Positions 52,216 through 64,000 of a stretch of 64,000 bases of DNA are shown here, piece by piece. The notes beneath the pieces were generated by a model. It was not told the origin of the DNA. It was given only the letters and a program-made list of their open reading frames with translations, and did no database searches. The stretch's first letter is position 1, and each line of letters begins with the position of its first letter. A program made the translations under genes and the position numbers. Source of the DNA: Selaginella tamariscina (Eukaryota; Streptophyta; Lycopodiopsida; Selaginellales; Selaginellaceae); contig PUQB01000206.1 in the NCBI GenBank assembly GCA_003024785.1, positions 341,349 through 405,348 of the forward strand, in the 5' to 3' direction.

Positions 52216-52745
52216 TAAACAGAAAGAGGTTAAGGACGCTTAATTTATAATGTCCAAAAAAACAGTCGAGGTTTTATGCGTATTTATGCATATAATTTGT
52301 GTGTGAAGAGTCAAGGTTCACTTGAGTCAACCAGTAGTATGATTTTTTTAAATATATACATAATTCATCTTAATGATGACTTAGTTGTTTAAGATGTAGG
52401 TTAAACAACAAGTCCCAGATGCGTCTCCAGGTGTGTAAAGTTAATTATAAATAATTAACACTAGTTAATCTAATGACAGAAAGTGTACCTAATCCATTTT
52501 AAGGAAAGAAAGTTTACTTAATTACGTGTTAAGTAGTTGATACGTGTTAGTTCATTATTTATGTCTTCTTGTCAACTCGTCCATGTCTGAAGTAGTTAGA
52601 CACGCAGACAAGCGCATGCATATACACAAAACACGTGTAAGTACTATAGATATAATAATATGATTAACATATATAATTAATTAATATATATTAATTAAGC
52701 AGCCCAAAATGAAGATCCAGAGCAGAAGAGTTAAACTCTGAGGAG

Positions 52746-53480
52746 TTAATAATTACCGACACTTTACAAGACACTATTGCCGGACACAACGTATCCTGGA
52801 GCTTTCCGGCAACCGTATTCCAGAATCCAATTGACGATCTCGTGTGTTGGACCTCCAGTCAAACCAGTTGACCGGTTTACCGGAAAGTATCGGGAGGTTA
52901 ACGAAGTTAAGGAAGCTTAACTTAGAAAAGAATGGAACCGAGGAGTTACCATGGACTACTGGGAACTGTGAGAGTTTAGAGGAAGGGTGGATTTTAACCA
53001 GCTTAAGGCTCTCCCTGAAGCCGTTGGATATCTCGGAAACCTTCAGATCCATTTGAACTGCTTAAAGAGTCTACCTACACCCATGGCGTACCTTAAACAG
53101 TTGGATGTGCATTTTAATCAGCTGGAGAGTATACCAGAGAGTATATGTTTCTGTACGACATTGAAGAAGCTGGACATCTCTTGCAACTTTCATGCACTGA
53201 GGTACCTTCCATACAAGATAGGTAACCTACAGGAGCTTGTGGAGCTTGATATAAGCTATAATAGTATTACGGAGCTCCCCCGACTCGTTCGTTTTGCTTA
53301 CCAATCTACAGAAGTTGCGTGTCGAGGGTAATCCGTGGAGGGCTCCCCCGTTGCAAGTTGTGCCGAAGGGAAAGAAGGTAAATATACATGTATACATGTG
53401 TGTGTGTGTGTTGACATATGCAATGAATATACTAATGTATTCTATGCAGGCGATATTGGAGAGGCATGTCCTTGTCTCTT
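52746..53480 (+). pseudogene. PIRL-type leucine-rich-repeat gene, 3' end cut by duplication
   Basis: Plant intracellular Ras-group LRR proteins are cytosolic LRR proteins. The repeats read RILELSGNRIPESN (about 52788), VLDLQSNQLTGLPESIGRL (about 52844), LRKLNLEKN, FNQLKALPEAVGYLGNLQI (about 52990), LDVHFNQLESIPESIC, ALRYLPYKIGNLQELVELDI then SYNSITELP (about 53195), and LQKLRVEGNPWRAPPLQVV (about 53310), the usual PIRL ending. An intron, 53378-53449, leads to AILERHVLVSL. An in-frame TGA (about 52833) and frame shifts near 52975 and 53282 (C-run) break it. At 53481 the sequence switches to kinase exon; the LRR frame hits TAA at the join. Confidence 0.75.
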
Positions 53481-55334
53481 TATAAAAAAGGATGTGAACA
53501 AAGCTGCAGTTGAGACAGTTTGGCAAGAAGTCCAGTTGCTTTCTTCATTAGTCAACGTTCCCCAGGTCACGTCTTACCACAGTGCTTGGGTTGAGTACGT
53601 TGACGATTACGTAACTCCTGACCCATCACCAGAGAAGGTTAGATATTCTTCAGTTAATATGTTTACCTGTGTTTGTTCTCAAATAACATTGGTTTATTGT
53701 TTTCTAGTCACTACAAGGCAAGGAAGAAAAGAAAGAGTATACTGGTAGTCAATTGGATTTTAACTTCGACACTCCTGACTATAAGGTGATTATATACATC
53801 TCTCTCTCTCTCCCTCTATATATATATATATATATATGTTTCGAAATGCGTTACTTATTCTTTAATAATAATGCTTAGGAGGTGCCTTCTGCCCTAAGTG
53901 TTGAAAGCCCAATTTCATTGCAGTCACAGGGCACTGCGACGCCCAGTGAATCCTTCAATTTGCAGAGCAATTATCTAATGAGTGATGAGGAGAGCTCGTT
54001 AACAGAGAGATTAGATAACGACTCAGAGGTAGTTTTGATTATTGTTTCTATTTTTTTCTCTTTTTCTTACTGTTGTGAATATCAGGGCTTCTACGATGAT
54101 GAAAGGAATCGAGCTACCTACGAGAAACATAGCCAGGTATGTGACTTTAGACATAAAGCACGTCTGTTGTGTATGTGTGTGTGTGTGTGTTTGCAAGATC
54201 AGAGAACACACACACACACAACATGCACGCACCATTGTAACTACAGATTCTGAAATTTCAATTTAGTATGTATATAGACATATATATTTTTTTCTATAAT
54301 CAATGAAGGATAAAGGAGTGATTGCCGGTAAAGATGTGGTCAAAGTTATCCTGATTCAAATGGAGCTGTCAGAAATTGAGTGATTACTTTGTGGATAAGT
54401 GTCTCTATGATAAGATTAATTCCAAGGAGGTTTTCCTGGACATTACCACAGCCTTGATAGCCGTTCATGAACAGAACATCGTTCATGGCGATGTAGCAGC
54501 ACAGAATGTATTCTTTAGACGGAATTCGTGGCGTGCAGTGCTTGGGGACTTTGGCCTAGCTTTGAAGATTAATGGCCAGGTATGGTGATGTATACGTTTC
54601 TTGTGTGTGTGTGTGTGTTTATACATATATACAGGATGTGTTAACCAAAGGGACAGTAGAATATCAGCCCCCAGAAGGGATAGCATCTCAAGCTGGAGAC
54701 GTGTACGCGCTTGGGGTGTTGTCTATACAGCTTTTCAAATTTGAGGCTGACCCAGTTAAGAGGCACAATGTGAAGGGTGCATTTCCCCGTAGTACGGGTT
54801 ATGATGCGGGCGTGAAAACTTGTATACAGCGTTTACTAGTTCATGACCCTGTACAGAGGCCTTCTGCCCATCAAATTCTATCTGACCCAGAATTTGAACC
54901 TTTGGTAAGTGAGTGTGTGTGTGTGTTACAGCTGTTTATGTTGCATACGTATTTGTCTTTATATATAGTACAAGTATCTTATGTGTGTAAGTATATTCAT
55001 GAGACTTAGAATTCACTATAACCTGTTGTCATGGTTTTAGAGGGGGATCGATCCAGAAACGAGTGTTAAACGAGATTTGCTTAATGAGATTCAGGTAACA
55101 ATCTTGCATATATGTATTAGATAGAAAATTAAGTGTAGGCATACAAATAAATAAGCACATATTATAATATCATAAAGCGCATACATACATGAACGCAGGA
55201 TCGTACAGCAATAGGCCTAACATTTATATATGCAGGTGCTGAAATCCCAATTGACTCGCGAAAGAATATTCCGTGCTAATGGGATGGATCTGTATAACCA
55301 GTACCCGTATAACCAATGGGTATGGGGTTTTTAA
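53481..55334 (+). pseudogene. Kinase gene, 5'-truncated second copy
   Basis: It begins within the N-lobe exon (KKDVNKAAVETVWQEV) and lacks the promoter, N-terminal region, Gly loop and the YAVKMI lysine, so it cannot encode an active kinase alone. The remaining exons match 35761-37629. Frame differs from copy A: the segments around 53735 (GKEEKKEYTGSQLDF), 53990 (DEESSLTERLD) and 54420 (KINSKEVFLDITTAL) are open here but broken in A, while the break after IQMELSEI is common to both. The end is also altered by a base loss (YNQWVWGF instead of YNQLGMGF). Confidence 0.9.
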
Positions 55335-55500
55335 ATTACTAAATATAAGATAACCATTACCTGCATACACGTTATTATATTATAACAATCTGTGCATGTT
55401 TGTAAATGTGTATATTAGAAGAATATAAACTTACATATATTAGATGCATGTACGTGTGTGTGATCTAAAAAGATTAGAAAAACCAATAAACATAGATTAC

Positions 55501-55541
<41 letters not shown>

Positions 55542-56394
55542 TTAATATATATTTTGTAATAGTATACACATTGTGTGTAATACACAATATATGTATTATA
55601 TACACACATATATTGCTATATATAAATAATATTTATATGATTTGTATCATTACATATATTTTATTAAATACTATTTTATATTTATAAATACTTAATAATA
55701 TATGTGTGTGTGTGTGTGTGTTATTTTAGTCATATATATATATATAATATGAGTGTGAAATTTCTTTTATTTTTAACTTATTTAAGAAATTGTAGTCATA
55801 GATTTCTAAGATAATTACATAAAAAATATTTGAAGTTAAGAATATTTTTTATTTTTTATTTTAAGTTGATAATACATATACATAAGTATATAAACTCCTT
55901 ATATACATAATATATGTATATTACATTCAATTTAATAAAATCACAATCTTTGATTATATTTTTTAAAAATATTTCACATTGAATGTCTCATGTTAAATAG
56001 AATATGTGTTAGGAATATATTAATATATACTTCAAATTAATGATTGAGATTTGATTTTAATTTAAAAAGATTTTAAAAGTGTAAGTAATTTCAGGTAAAA
56101 TAATATATAATTTAAGGTAGGTTTAAGGCCAATAATTATATATATTATATTTATGTGTATAATATTAAAGTTGTTTTTATAATGTATGTATAAATGTTAC
56201 CTGTCACAATTTTAATTTTTACACAAACCCCTATATTAGATGCATGTGTGTAAGAAGAGGAATTTAATTAATATTTAATTATGTAATAAATATATTATTA
56301 AATAAATAAATATACACATACATATATATATGTGTGTGTATTACACATCTACATATTCATATATATTATGTAATAATATAAGCATGTGTACACA

Positions 56395-56435
<41 letters not shown>

Positions 56436-57022
56436 CTGCTATATATAAATAAGTTAAATCATATTTATAAGATATATATAACCTCAAGATCTTTTTACTT
56501 ATGTTTTCTAAATTATTTTACATTATAATCAAGTATCAATTATATTAATATATTTATAATATATTTCAATATATTCCAAGTATATCTCACTGAGGCATGG
56601 TATGGTCTAACTTTTAAATACATTAATGCAAATTATATCCTTCAAATGTTATGTTTACGTATATATCTCTCCAAGTTTTTCATTAACATACATATTCTTA
56701 AGAAAGTTTAAATTTACATATATGCTAAATTAAAATTGTATTGTATTCAAATTTTTAAAATTAAAATAGCTAACTATATACATTTCATTTATAATTAGAT
56801 TTATTATAAATATTTTAAATAAGTAAATATTAGTTATATTATATTGTAATATATATGTTTATTTGTTTGTTTTTTGAAGTTAAATACCAAAGCACTAATT
56901 ATAGCATTTAAATTTTAAAAATATAATAATTAAAATGAAATAGAATGAAATTTATTTTAAATGAGCATCATATATAATAAGAAAATCAAAATAATTTTAT
57001 TAATTATAATATCCTAAAATAA
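55335..57022. other. A+T-rich spacer, block B
   Basis: Duplicate of 37630-39296. No gene recognised. Confidence 0.7.
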
Positions 57023-57675
57023 TAAGAACCTCAGCATCCTCATCACAGAAGATCGAGCATGCACATGTAATGTACAAATGTTGGTGGTTAGAAAATGTTT
57101 TGGTGAATTAATTCAACATTAGACATTATTTTTTTATTAAAGTGAATATATTTAAAACATTTATTTCAATCACAATTCAAATTTCAAACAACTACTTTTT
57201 ATACAAGTTCTTCCATATCAGGCCCTTCCACTCAGATTTGCTGAAGGACTCCACTGCTTCTTGGCGATGCCTCGTTCGAACAAGAGTCTTGAGCAGTATG
57301 GTACATGATTTAATTTTGGATTTTTAACATTCTGAAGTATAAACTCGGCCTCTGTAACAATCCATAGGTGCAATAACCAACGAGGAGAAGGTTAGTTGTG
57401 TACCTGTTGGTTTTGTCTACTTTTTCCAACTGCTTGATTCTCTTGGAACATTTTGGAGTTCCATGAGAGTGTATATATATATATTACATACATGTACGTC
57501 TATATATGTATACACACACATAAATTTATAATATGTAATAATATATATATGTATTACATACACATATATAAGCAAAGTTGTGTTTATACAATTTATATAT
57601 TCATATAAATATTTAATTAATATTATTTTATATTCAATAAGTATATATATTATTTTTAAAATATATACTAGAGTG
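57023..57675 (-). repeat. Repeat R copy 3
   Basis: Block-B counterpart of 39297-39949 with the same exon-like pieces. Confidence 0.85.
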
Positions 57676-58599
57676 AAACATGCAAACCTAAGGTAAAGAC
57701 TAATTTAATTTAATTTATTATATTTATATATATTTTTTTTAAAAAAATCATAAACTTAAAAAAAAATCATAACCGTAGATTATATTCTTAAAGAATATTA
57801 TTTTACCTCCCAATCTTTTTATCTATTCTTTTGGAATCTTTTTGAATTAAGATTGATCTCAACCGTTGATTTAGAATAAAAATAATATAAACCAGCATAT
57901 TCTTAAATATACTAACATTTTCTAGGCGAAGTCTCTCACTTCCAGTGTGAAACAGATATAAATTGAAATCAAATAATTTTTATTATTGAGATTTGATATT
58001 ATAAATTAAAAAGTTATAAAAATTAAATATATTTGAGAATAGGTAAAAAAGGAAAAATTTAATCTAACAACTATATATAAATATCTCACAATAATTTTTA
58101 TTTAAGTATTATTCACTTATTTATATTTTTAAAAAAATTCTTGTTATTATTTTATTTATTTATTGTTAGTACTAAAAATAGGTTAATGAGATATTTATAT
58201 ATGTAAGTGTGTGTGTATATATATATGCCATGGGTAAGAGAGGAGTTTGGCGACAATTTTTTGTACCACACGTCGTAACTATAGAGTTCATGCAGAAATG
58301 GTATGTATATATATAATATGAAATTTATAATAAAAAATAATGAATTAAATAAGAAAATGAAATAAAATAAATTATATGAGAATGTTTACTTTTTATTTGT
58401 TTTTTAAAATAAATTATTCATTTACAATTTTTAATTTATAATGATTAAAAATCAAATGCTAAAAGTAAAATTAAAATTAATTTAAAATTATTAAAAGTAT
58501 TTATATAAATATAAAGTTTTTTCAAAGGTTAAATGTAATTTTAAGAACTTCAAATTGTATTCGAAGTCATAATATAACTTTTCTTAATTTTTGTAATGT

Positions 58600-59706
58600 T
58601 AACCATGGTGACGTTATCGGTGGTTCCAAAAGAGTCGTCCTTGGGGTGCTTCTTGAGGCAGAGATCAAGCAGTTGGTCACAAATAGAAGAGAGCCGGTCA
58701 TATCCGTCGTGTCGTAGCCTTTTTGCGACCAAGTCCACCACTTTTTGACTGGAGAAGCACTCCCACAGTCCATCAGAGGCAACCACAAGGAATTCCTTGT
58801 CACTCTACATATTTCAGGAGCAGCAGTGAGCTTCCTCCTACATGGAGGAAGCTCTTTAGGAACCTTGAGGCTGTAATTGCCTATCCCTCTTGAGACATTC
58901 AAGTTCCCAATCATTCCGTTTAAGCTTTAGAAAACATACATTCTTTTAGAAAACATATATTCCCCTGCAGTTTTGTTAATTGTGACTTCAATAACAAAAA
59001 AAAAAAAAAAAAAAAAAAAAACTATCATATAAAATATTATCGTTTATAGACATGATTAAACTTACATATTATAATAATTAATTTATGAAGAAATAAGTAG
59101 TAAAGGATTTCTCATACTTATCCTAAAAATTTGGAGTAACATATGAAGTAAAACATTTGATAAGGATAAGAATCATCTTATAAGGAACATAAAATAAAAA
59201 ATGTGCACATACATATTATCTTGGCTATGGTCTTGTGTTATCTCGACTTATGGTCTCGTGTCAAATCCTCGGCTGTCCCTTTCTGCGATATGATGCAGCG
59301 CAATCCCCACACCTAGCAACCACCATTTCATCCTTGCATATGACAACCGCTGTGGTAGTACTTCCACCAGCACGGATGATCCAATCTGGGTCTTCTAAAT
59401 TCTCTCTGGCAGCATAGTAATCCTCATCCATCTGCAGGAACAAAGCCTGCATAACCTCGTGTAAGGTGCTACTTTCCTCGATCCTCTTGGATATTTCAGG
59501 GCCCAACTTCTCTGCAAGGAATTGGGAGCATCGAGCCCATCAAAGATACCCACATATGAGTTGCCCTGACCATTCAAGTCGGTACTCACCGCAAAAGCAT
59601 CTTCTTGAAACCATCTCCAGCCCTGCATACTTGATACCTCAATCTTCAAGAACTCAGTTTCTGCATTCTGGAATACCTTCACCGTCTTAGGAACTTTCAA
59701 CATCAA
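58600..59706 (-). pseudogene. PP2C pseudogene, copy in block B
   Basis: Counterpart of 40870-41970. Same lost metal motif, same roughly 300-base internal insert (A-run longer here, 58996-59020) and same altered tail. Private single-base changes affect the VVAGCGDCRC region, which is broken differently in each block. Confidence 0.9.
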
Positions 59707-59810
59707 TGCCTACTTACTTAAGGAACAACTATATATCCTTATATATCCCTTTAGCCACGTGGCAATGGTTTAGGGTTCATCCATCTAGGGCTCAATGTCG
59801 ATCCGAAGGT

Positions 59811-62473
59811 AATAAGAAAAAGATTATATTCTTAAAAAATATAATTTAAGGTTGTGATTTTATGATGTTTAGAATATAGTATATATATTTTATGTTTATG
59901 TATATAATATTAAACCTGTTGTGTTTATAATATAATTACAAACTGATTTAAATATTACATCATCATAATTTTATTATATTATATTAGATGCATGTATGTG
60001 TGTGTAAGAGAGAAAGGAAAATAAAATTTATTTTACTAACATATAATAAATATATTGTCAAATAAATAAACATATATTACATATGCACACATATATATGT
60101 TTAAGTCTGTGTGTTATATATATATATATGTAATAATATATAATAATATCACGATATGTGTATTACATACACATTGTACAACAAAGTGTAGAGCAAGTAT
60201 GCTTAAATATTATTTAATATGGATAATTATTTAAGCGTAACTGAATATTTTTAAATCAATGATTGAGATTTGATCTTAATGTAAAAAGGTTTAAGTAAAA
60301 TAATCTTATAATAAAATAATATTCTTTAAAAATATAATCAATTATTTATTTATTGTGGTCTTATAAGGTTTAGGGTGTATAAGTTTAAATTCTCAATTTA
60401 GAATTAAAAAAGAAAAATCTTAACTTCAAATACTATCTTTGATGCCCGTTTATATATATGTATATGTATTATCTTATGATAGTAAACTTCCAGACAACCA
60501 AAGATGGGGTTAGTTCTGATTGAATCTCTGTGCGCACGCATGCACACACAAGCATGCACAACACACGCACATAAGCATGTACACTAGCAGCTAACATACA
60601 TTTCAAACTTCAATCATCTCTAGCCTCTTAGCGGGAGATGCATCAAAGAGACAAGGACATAAGCAATGTAGTTATCCATCTCAGATCCCAAATAGAAATC
60701 TACAAATGCATCATTACTCTCTTGTTTCTTGAATGCCGAGATCATGCACTATCGTTTGGTCTGAATGGCAAATTTTCAATAAGAACCTCAGCATCCTCAT
60801 CACAGAAGATCGAGCATGCACATGTAATGTACAAATGTTGGTGGTTAGAAAATGTTTTGGTGAATTAATTCAACATTAGACATTATTTTTTTATTAAAGT
60901 GAATATATTTAAAACATTTATTTCAATCACAATTCAAATTTCAAACAACTACTTTTTATACAAGTTCTTCCATATCAGGCCCCCACTCAGATTTGCTGAA
61001 GGACTCCACTGCTTCTTGGCGATGCCTCGTTCGAACAAGAGTCTTGAGCAGTATGGTACATGATTTAATTTTGGATTTTTAACATTCTGAAGTATAAACT
61101 CGGCCTCTGTAACAATCCATAGGTGCAATAACCAACGAGGAGAAGGTTAGTTGTGTACCTGTTGGTTTTGTCTACTTTTTCCAACTGCTTGATTCTCTTG
61201 GAACATTTTGGAGTTCCATGAGAGTGTATATATATATACATACATGTACGTCTATATATGTATACACACACATAAATTTATAATATGTAATAATATATAT
61301 ATGTATTACATACACATATATAAGCAAAGTTGTATTTATACAATTTATATATTCATATAAATATTTAATTAATATTATTTTATATTCAATAAGTATATAT
61401 TATTTTTAAAATATATACGAGAGTCACTAAAATAAAATTAAAATATATAAAATAATCTTTTTATATTTTAAAATAAAATATATAAAATAAAATTAAAATA
61501 TATACGAGAGTCACTAATTATATATAGAGAGCCATTCAGACCAAACGATAGTGCATGATCTCGGCATTCAAGAAACAAGAGAGTAATGGTGCATTTGTAG
61601 ATTTCTATTTGGGATCTGAGATGGATAACTACATTGCTTATGTCCTTGTCTCTTTGATGCAAAGATTCTTCTCCGGCTAAGAGGCTAGAGATGATTGAAG
61701 TTTGAAATATATGTTAGCTGCTTATGTGCGTGTGTTGTGCATGCTTGTGTGTGCATGCGTGCGCACAGAGATTCAATCAGAACTAACCCCATCTTTGGTT
61801 GTCTGGAAGTTTACTATCATAAGATAATACATATATATATATAAACGATAGTATTTGAAGTTAAGATTTTTCTTTTTTAATTCTAAATTGAGAATTTAAA
61901 CTTATACACCCTAAACCTTATAAGACCACAATAAATAAATAATTGATTATATTTTTAAAGAATATTATTTTATTATAAGATTATTTTACTTAAACCTTTT
62001 TACATTAAGATCAAATCTCAATCATTGATTTAAAAATATTCAGTTACGCTTAAATAATTATCCATATTAAATAATATTTAAGCATACTTGCTCTACACTT
62101 TGTTGTACAATGTGTATGTAATACACATATCGTGTATATATATATATTATTACATAATATATATATATATAACACACAGACTTAAACATATATATGTGTG
62201 CATATGTAATATATGTTTATTTATTTGACAATATATTTATTATATGTTAGTAAAATAAATTTTATTTTCCTTTCTCTCTTACACACACATACATGCATCT
62301 AATATAATATAATAAAATTATGATGATGTAATATTTAAATCAGTTTGTAATTATATTATAAACACAACAGGTTTAATATATATACATAAACATAAATATA
62401 TATACTATATTCTAAACATCATAAAATCACAACCTTAAGTTATATTTTTTAAGAATATAATCTTTTTCTTATT
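59811..62473. repeat. 2.7-kb palindrome, block B copy
   Basis: Arms 59811-60768 and 61532-62473; loop with repeat R copy 4 (60779-61422). Same architecture as 42071-44738, with small indels in TA tracts. Confidence 0.9.
60779..61422 (-). repeat. Repeat R copy 4
   Basis: Block-B counterpart of 43041-43686. It lacks two bases in the ggcccttccactc string (60978-60985), which breaks the short frame seen in the other copies. Confidence 0.85.
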
Positions 62474-63574
62474 TATGTTTTTGAATTTTTTTGAATTAGA
62501 ATCAAATTTCAGCTATTGATTTGAAATAAAATAATATATTACTAATATAGTCTAACCATATTTTATTAACACATGGTATAATCTTTAAGTTCCCAGTTTT
62601 AGTGTGGAAAAAAAATTTCAGAATTTAAAGCTTAATTTATAATTATTAAAAAACAAGCTCATTATTTTCACATGTAAATTATATTACATATATGTATATG
62701 ATAATTATATATATTTATAAATATGTGATGAACATATTTTATAATATTTAAAAAACATTAAAAAGTTCTTTCAATGGTGTTAATAGTGGGTTTTATTTTA
62801 AACATATAATTACTTAAGTTATTATTTTAATACATATGTTTAAAAATATAAAAATATAAATATTTATTTTCTAGTAAATTTAACTTAAAATATAATCATA
62901 AATTAAACCTTAAAATTTTAATTGTTTCACACTAAAAATGAGAAATGTAAAGATCACGTGTATCCAAAGAATATGCTTAGAATATATTAGGATACGTTAG
63001 AAATATGTTAATATATGCTGTTTTTTTTTAAATTAAAGACTTAGATGTGATTTCATCACAACCATGAATTATATGCTTAAAGAATAATATTTTACTTCGA
63101 ATCTTTATATTTATTCTCTTAAAATGTGATGCTTTTAGATTTATTTTAATATTTTTACAAAAAATATAAATATAATGAATTAAATTAAATTAATCTCTCA
63201 CTCTCTCTATACTTAAGTTTGCTTTATGCTTCATGTTTCATACCTATATTATATATATCTTCAAATAAAATATATACTTATTAATTATTATAAATATACA
63301 ATAATATTTGTTAAATATTTATTTATATATAATAATATATGTATATACATGTATTATATATATATATATATAAATTTATGTACAGATGTATAACATGTAT
63401 GCATGCACCAAAGTGTGTTATTAACTTGCTTCTTAAAATTTTGTTAATACTAATTAATCTACTTTAAATTAAAAAATTTCAGTTAAAAGATCCTTGGTCA
63501 CAAACGACTTAAGACAAACCTATCTATTGGAAAATTTTGTTGAAGTGACACATTAAAAAAGAGTTGAATCACTT
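62474..63574. other. A+T-rich spacer, block B
   Basis: Counterpart of 44739-45834. Nothing recognised. Confidence 0.7.
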
Positions 63575-63702
63575 TAAAACGACAATTGCCATGGTGACAT
63601 TATCGGTGGTTCCAAAGAGTCATCTTTGGGGTGCTTCTTGAGGTAGAGATCGAGCAGTTGGTCGCAAATGAAAGAGCGCCGGTCATATCCGTCCTATCCA
63701 TA
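63575..63702 (-). pseudogene. PP2C 3'-end fragment, block B
   Basis: Counterpart of 45835-45962. It keeps the GGTGG lost in block A but has lost an A/G just beside it, another example of single-base differences between the blocks. Confidence 0.85.
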
Positions 63703-64000
63703 CTTGTGACCATACACCAAACGGAACCGTACCAAATCGTTTTCAAATGTGTACGATTGTTCGAAAAAATTTCCGAACATGTACAATTGCAAAATTAATT
63801 TTCTGACCTAAAGAAATATAAAAATAAAAAGAAAATGATTTTCTTAGGACAAAAAGAGAAAAACAAAAATAAAACTCTTGCTATAATACATGACATTTCT
63901 ACGCACGTGACAAATTATTATATTGAAACACTTATAACATAGAGTTTATGTATATTTGGTTTTGAAATCCAAAATTTTTCAAAATTTGAATAATGGCTAT

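Larger units (their letters stand above)
53481..64000 (+). repeat. Segmental duplication, copy B (runs off the window)
   Basis: Near-identical to 35761-46264. The first 40 bases hold three substitutions, and thereafter differences are mainly indels in simple repeats. The window ends inside the copy, opposite base 46264, so the full unit is longer than seen. The spacing implies a direct duplication with a 17.7-kb period. Confidence 0.95.

Noticed and set aside
53335..53748. Functional LRR-kinase fusion protein
   Set aside because: The LRR frame stops at the junction, and the kinase part lacks the Gly-rich loop and ATP-binding Lys. Only a chimeric transcript in a non-LRR frame is possible.

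Overview
This is eukaryotic nuclear DNA, almost certainly from a land plant. The genes carry many short GT-AG introns (about 60-500 bases), the spacers are extremely A+T rich, and the recognisable families are plant types: a PRT6 N-degron ubiquitin ligase, PLS-type PPR repeats, heavy-metal-associated (HMA) proteins, a LACS8/9-type acyl-CoA synthetase, an LEA_2/NHL protein, a PIRL leucine-rich-repeat protein and a plant PP2C. Composite microsatellites (CT)n(CA)n, (TA)n and (GA)n are abundant and often lie inside introns. I cannot name the species; a non-seed plant is possible but unproven.

Layout. 0.4-3.9 kb (+): 3' part of a PRT6-like gene. 5.5-7.3 kb (+): decayed PPR gene. 7.6-9.7 kb (-): an intact small HMA gene, a second HMA gene with an in-frame TGA at a probable metal-ligand position, and a C-terminal relic of a purple acid phosphatase. 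9.8-15.2 kb: A+T-rich desert with an inverted repeat carrying a tRNA-like (SINE) head and a hairpin. 15.2-19.6 kb (+): LACS8/9-like gene. 20.1-22.1 kb (-): a protein joining a RING1-type zinc finger to a UBE2O/BIRC6-class UBC domain. 22.3-24.5 kb (+): an unrecognised gene built from tandemly duplicated segments whose boundaries all read AG|GT. 25.4-28.2 kb (-): an LEA_2/NHL membrane protein and an acidic, NLS-bearing unknown, possibly one gene. 28.2-32.6 kb: A+T-rich desert.

33.1-37.6 kb: a PP2C phosphatase (-) and an eIF2-alpha-kinase-like gene (+), divergent across about 120 bases with a perfect G-box. From 35.76 kb onward the DNA is repeated at 53.48 kb with an offset of about 17.72 kb, and the second copy runs off the window. 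The repeated block holds the 3' part of the kinase gene, a broken PP2C copy, a 2.7-kb palindrome with about 0.95-kb arms, and two copies of a 0.65-kb repeat. The intervening 46.3-53.5 kb is a mosaic of gene scraps (PP2C, a PRT6 exon, PPR, LRR), ending in a PIRL gene cut off by the duplicated kinase.

Many otherwise well conserved genes show single-base frame breaks, often in homopolymers, and the two copies of the duplicated block differ in the same way. Either the assembly has residual indel errors or many loci are decaying. Exon coordinates were read by eye from splice consensus and protein-family conservation.
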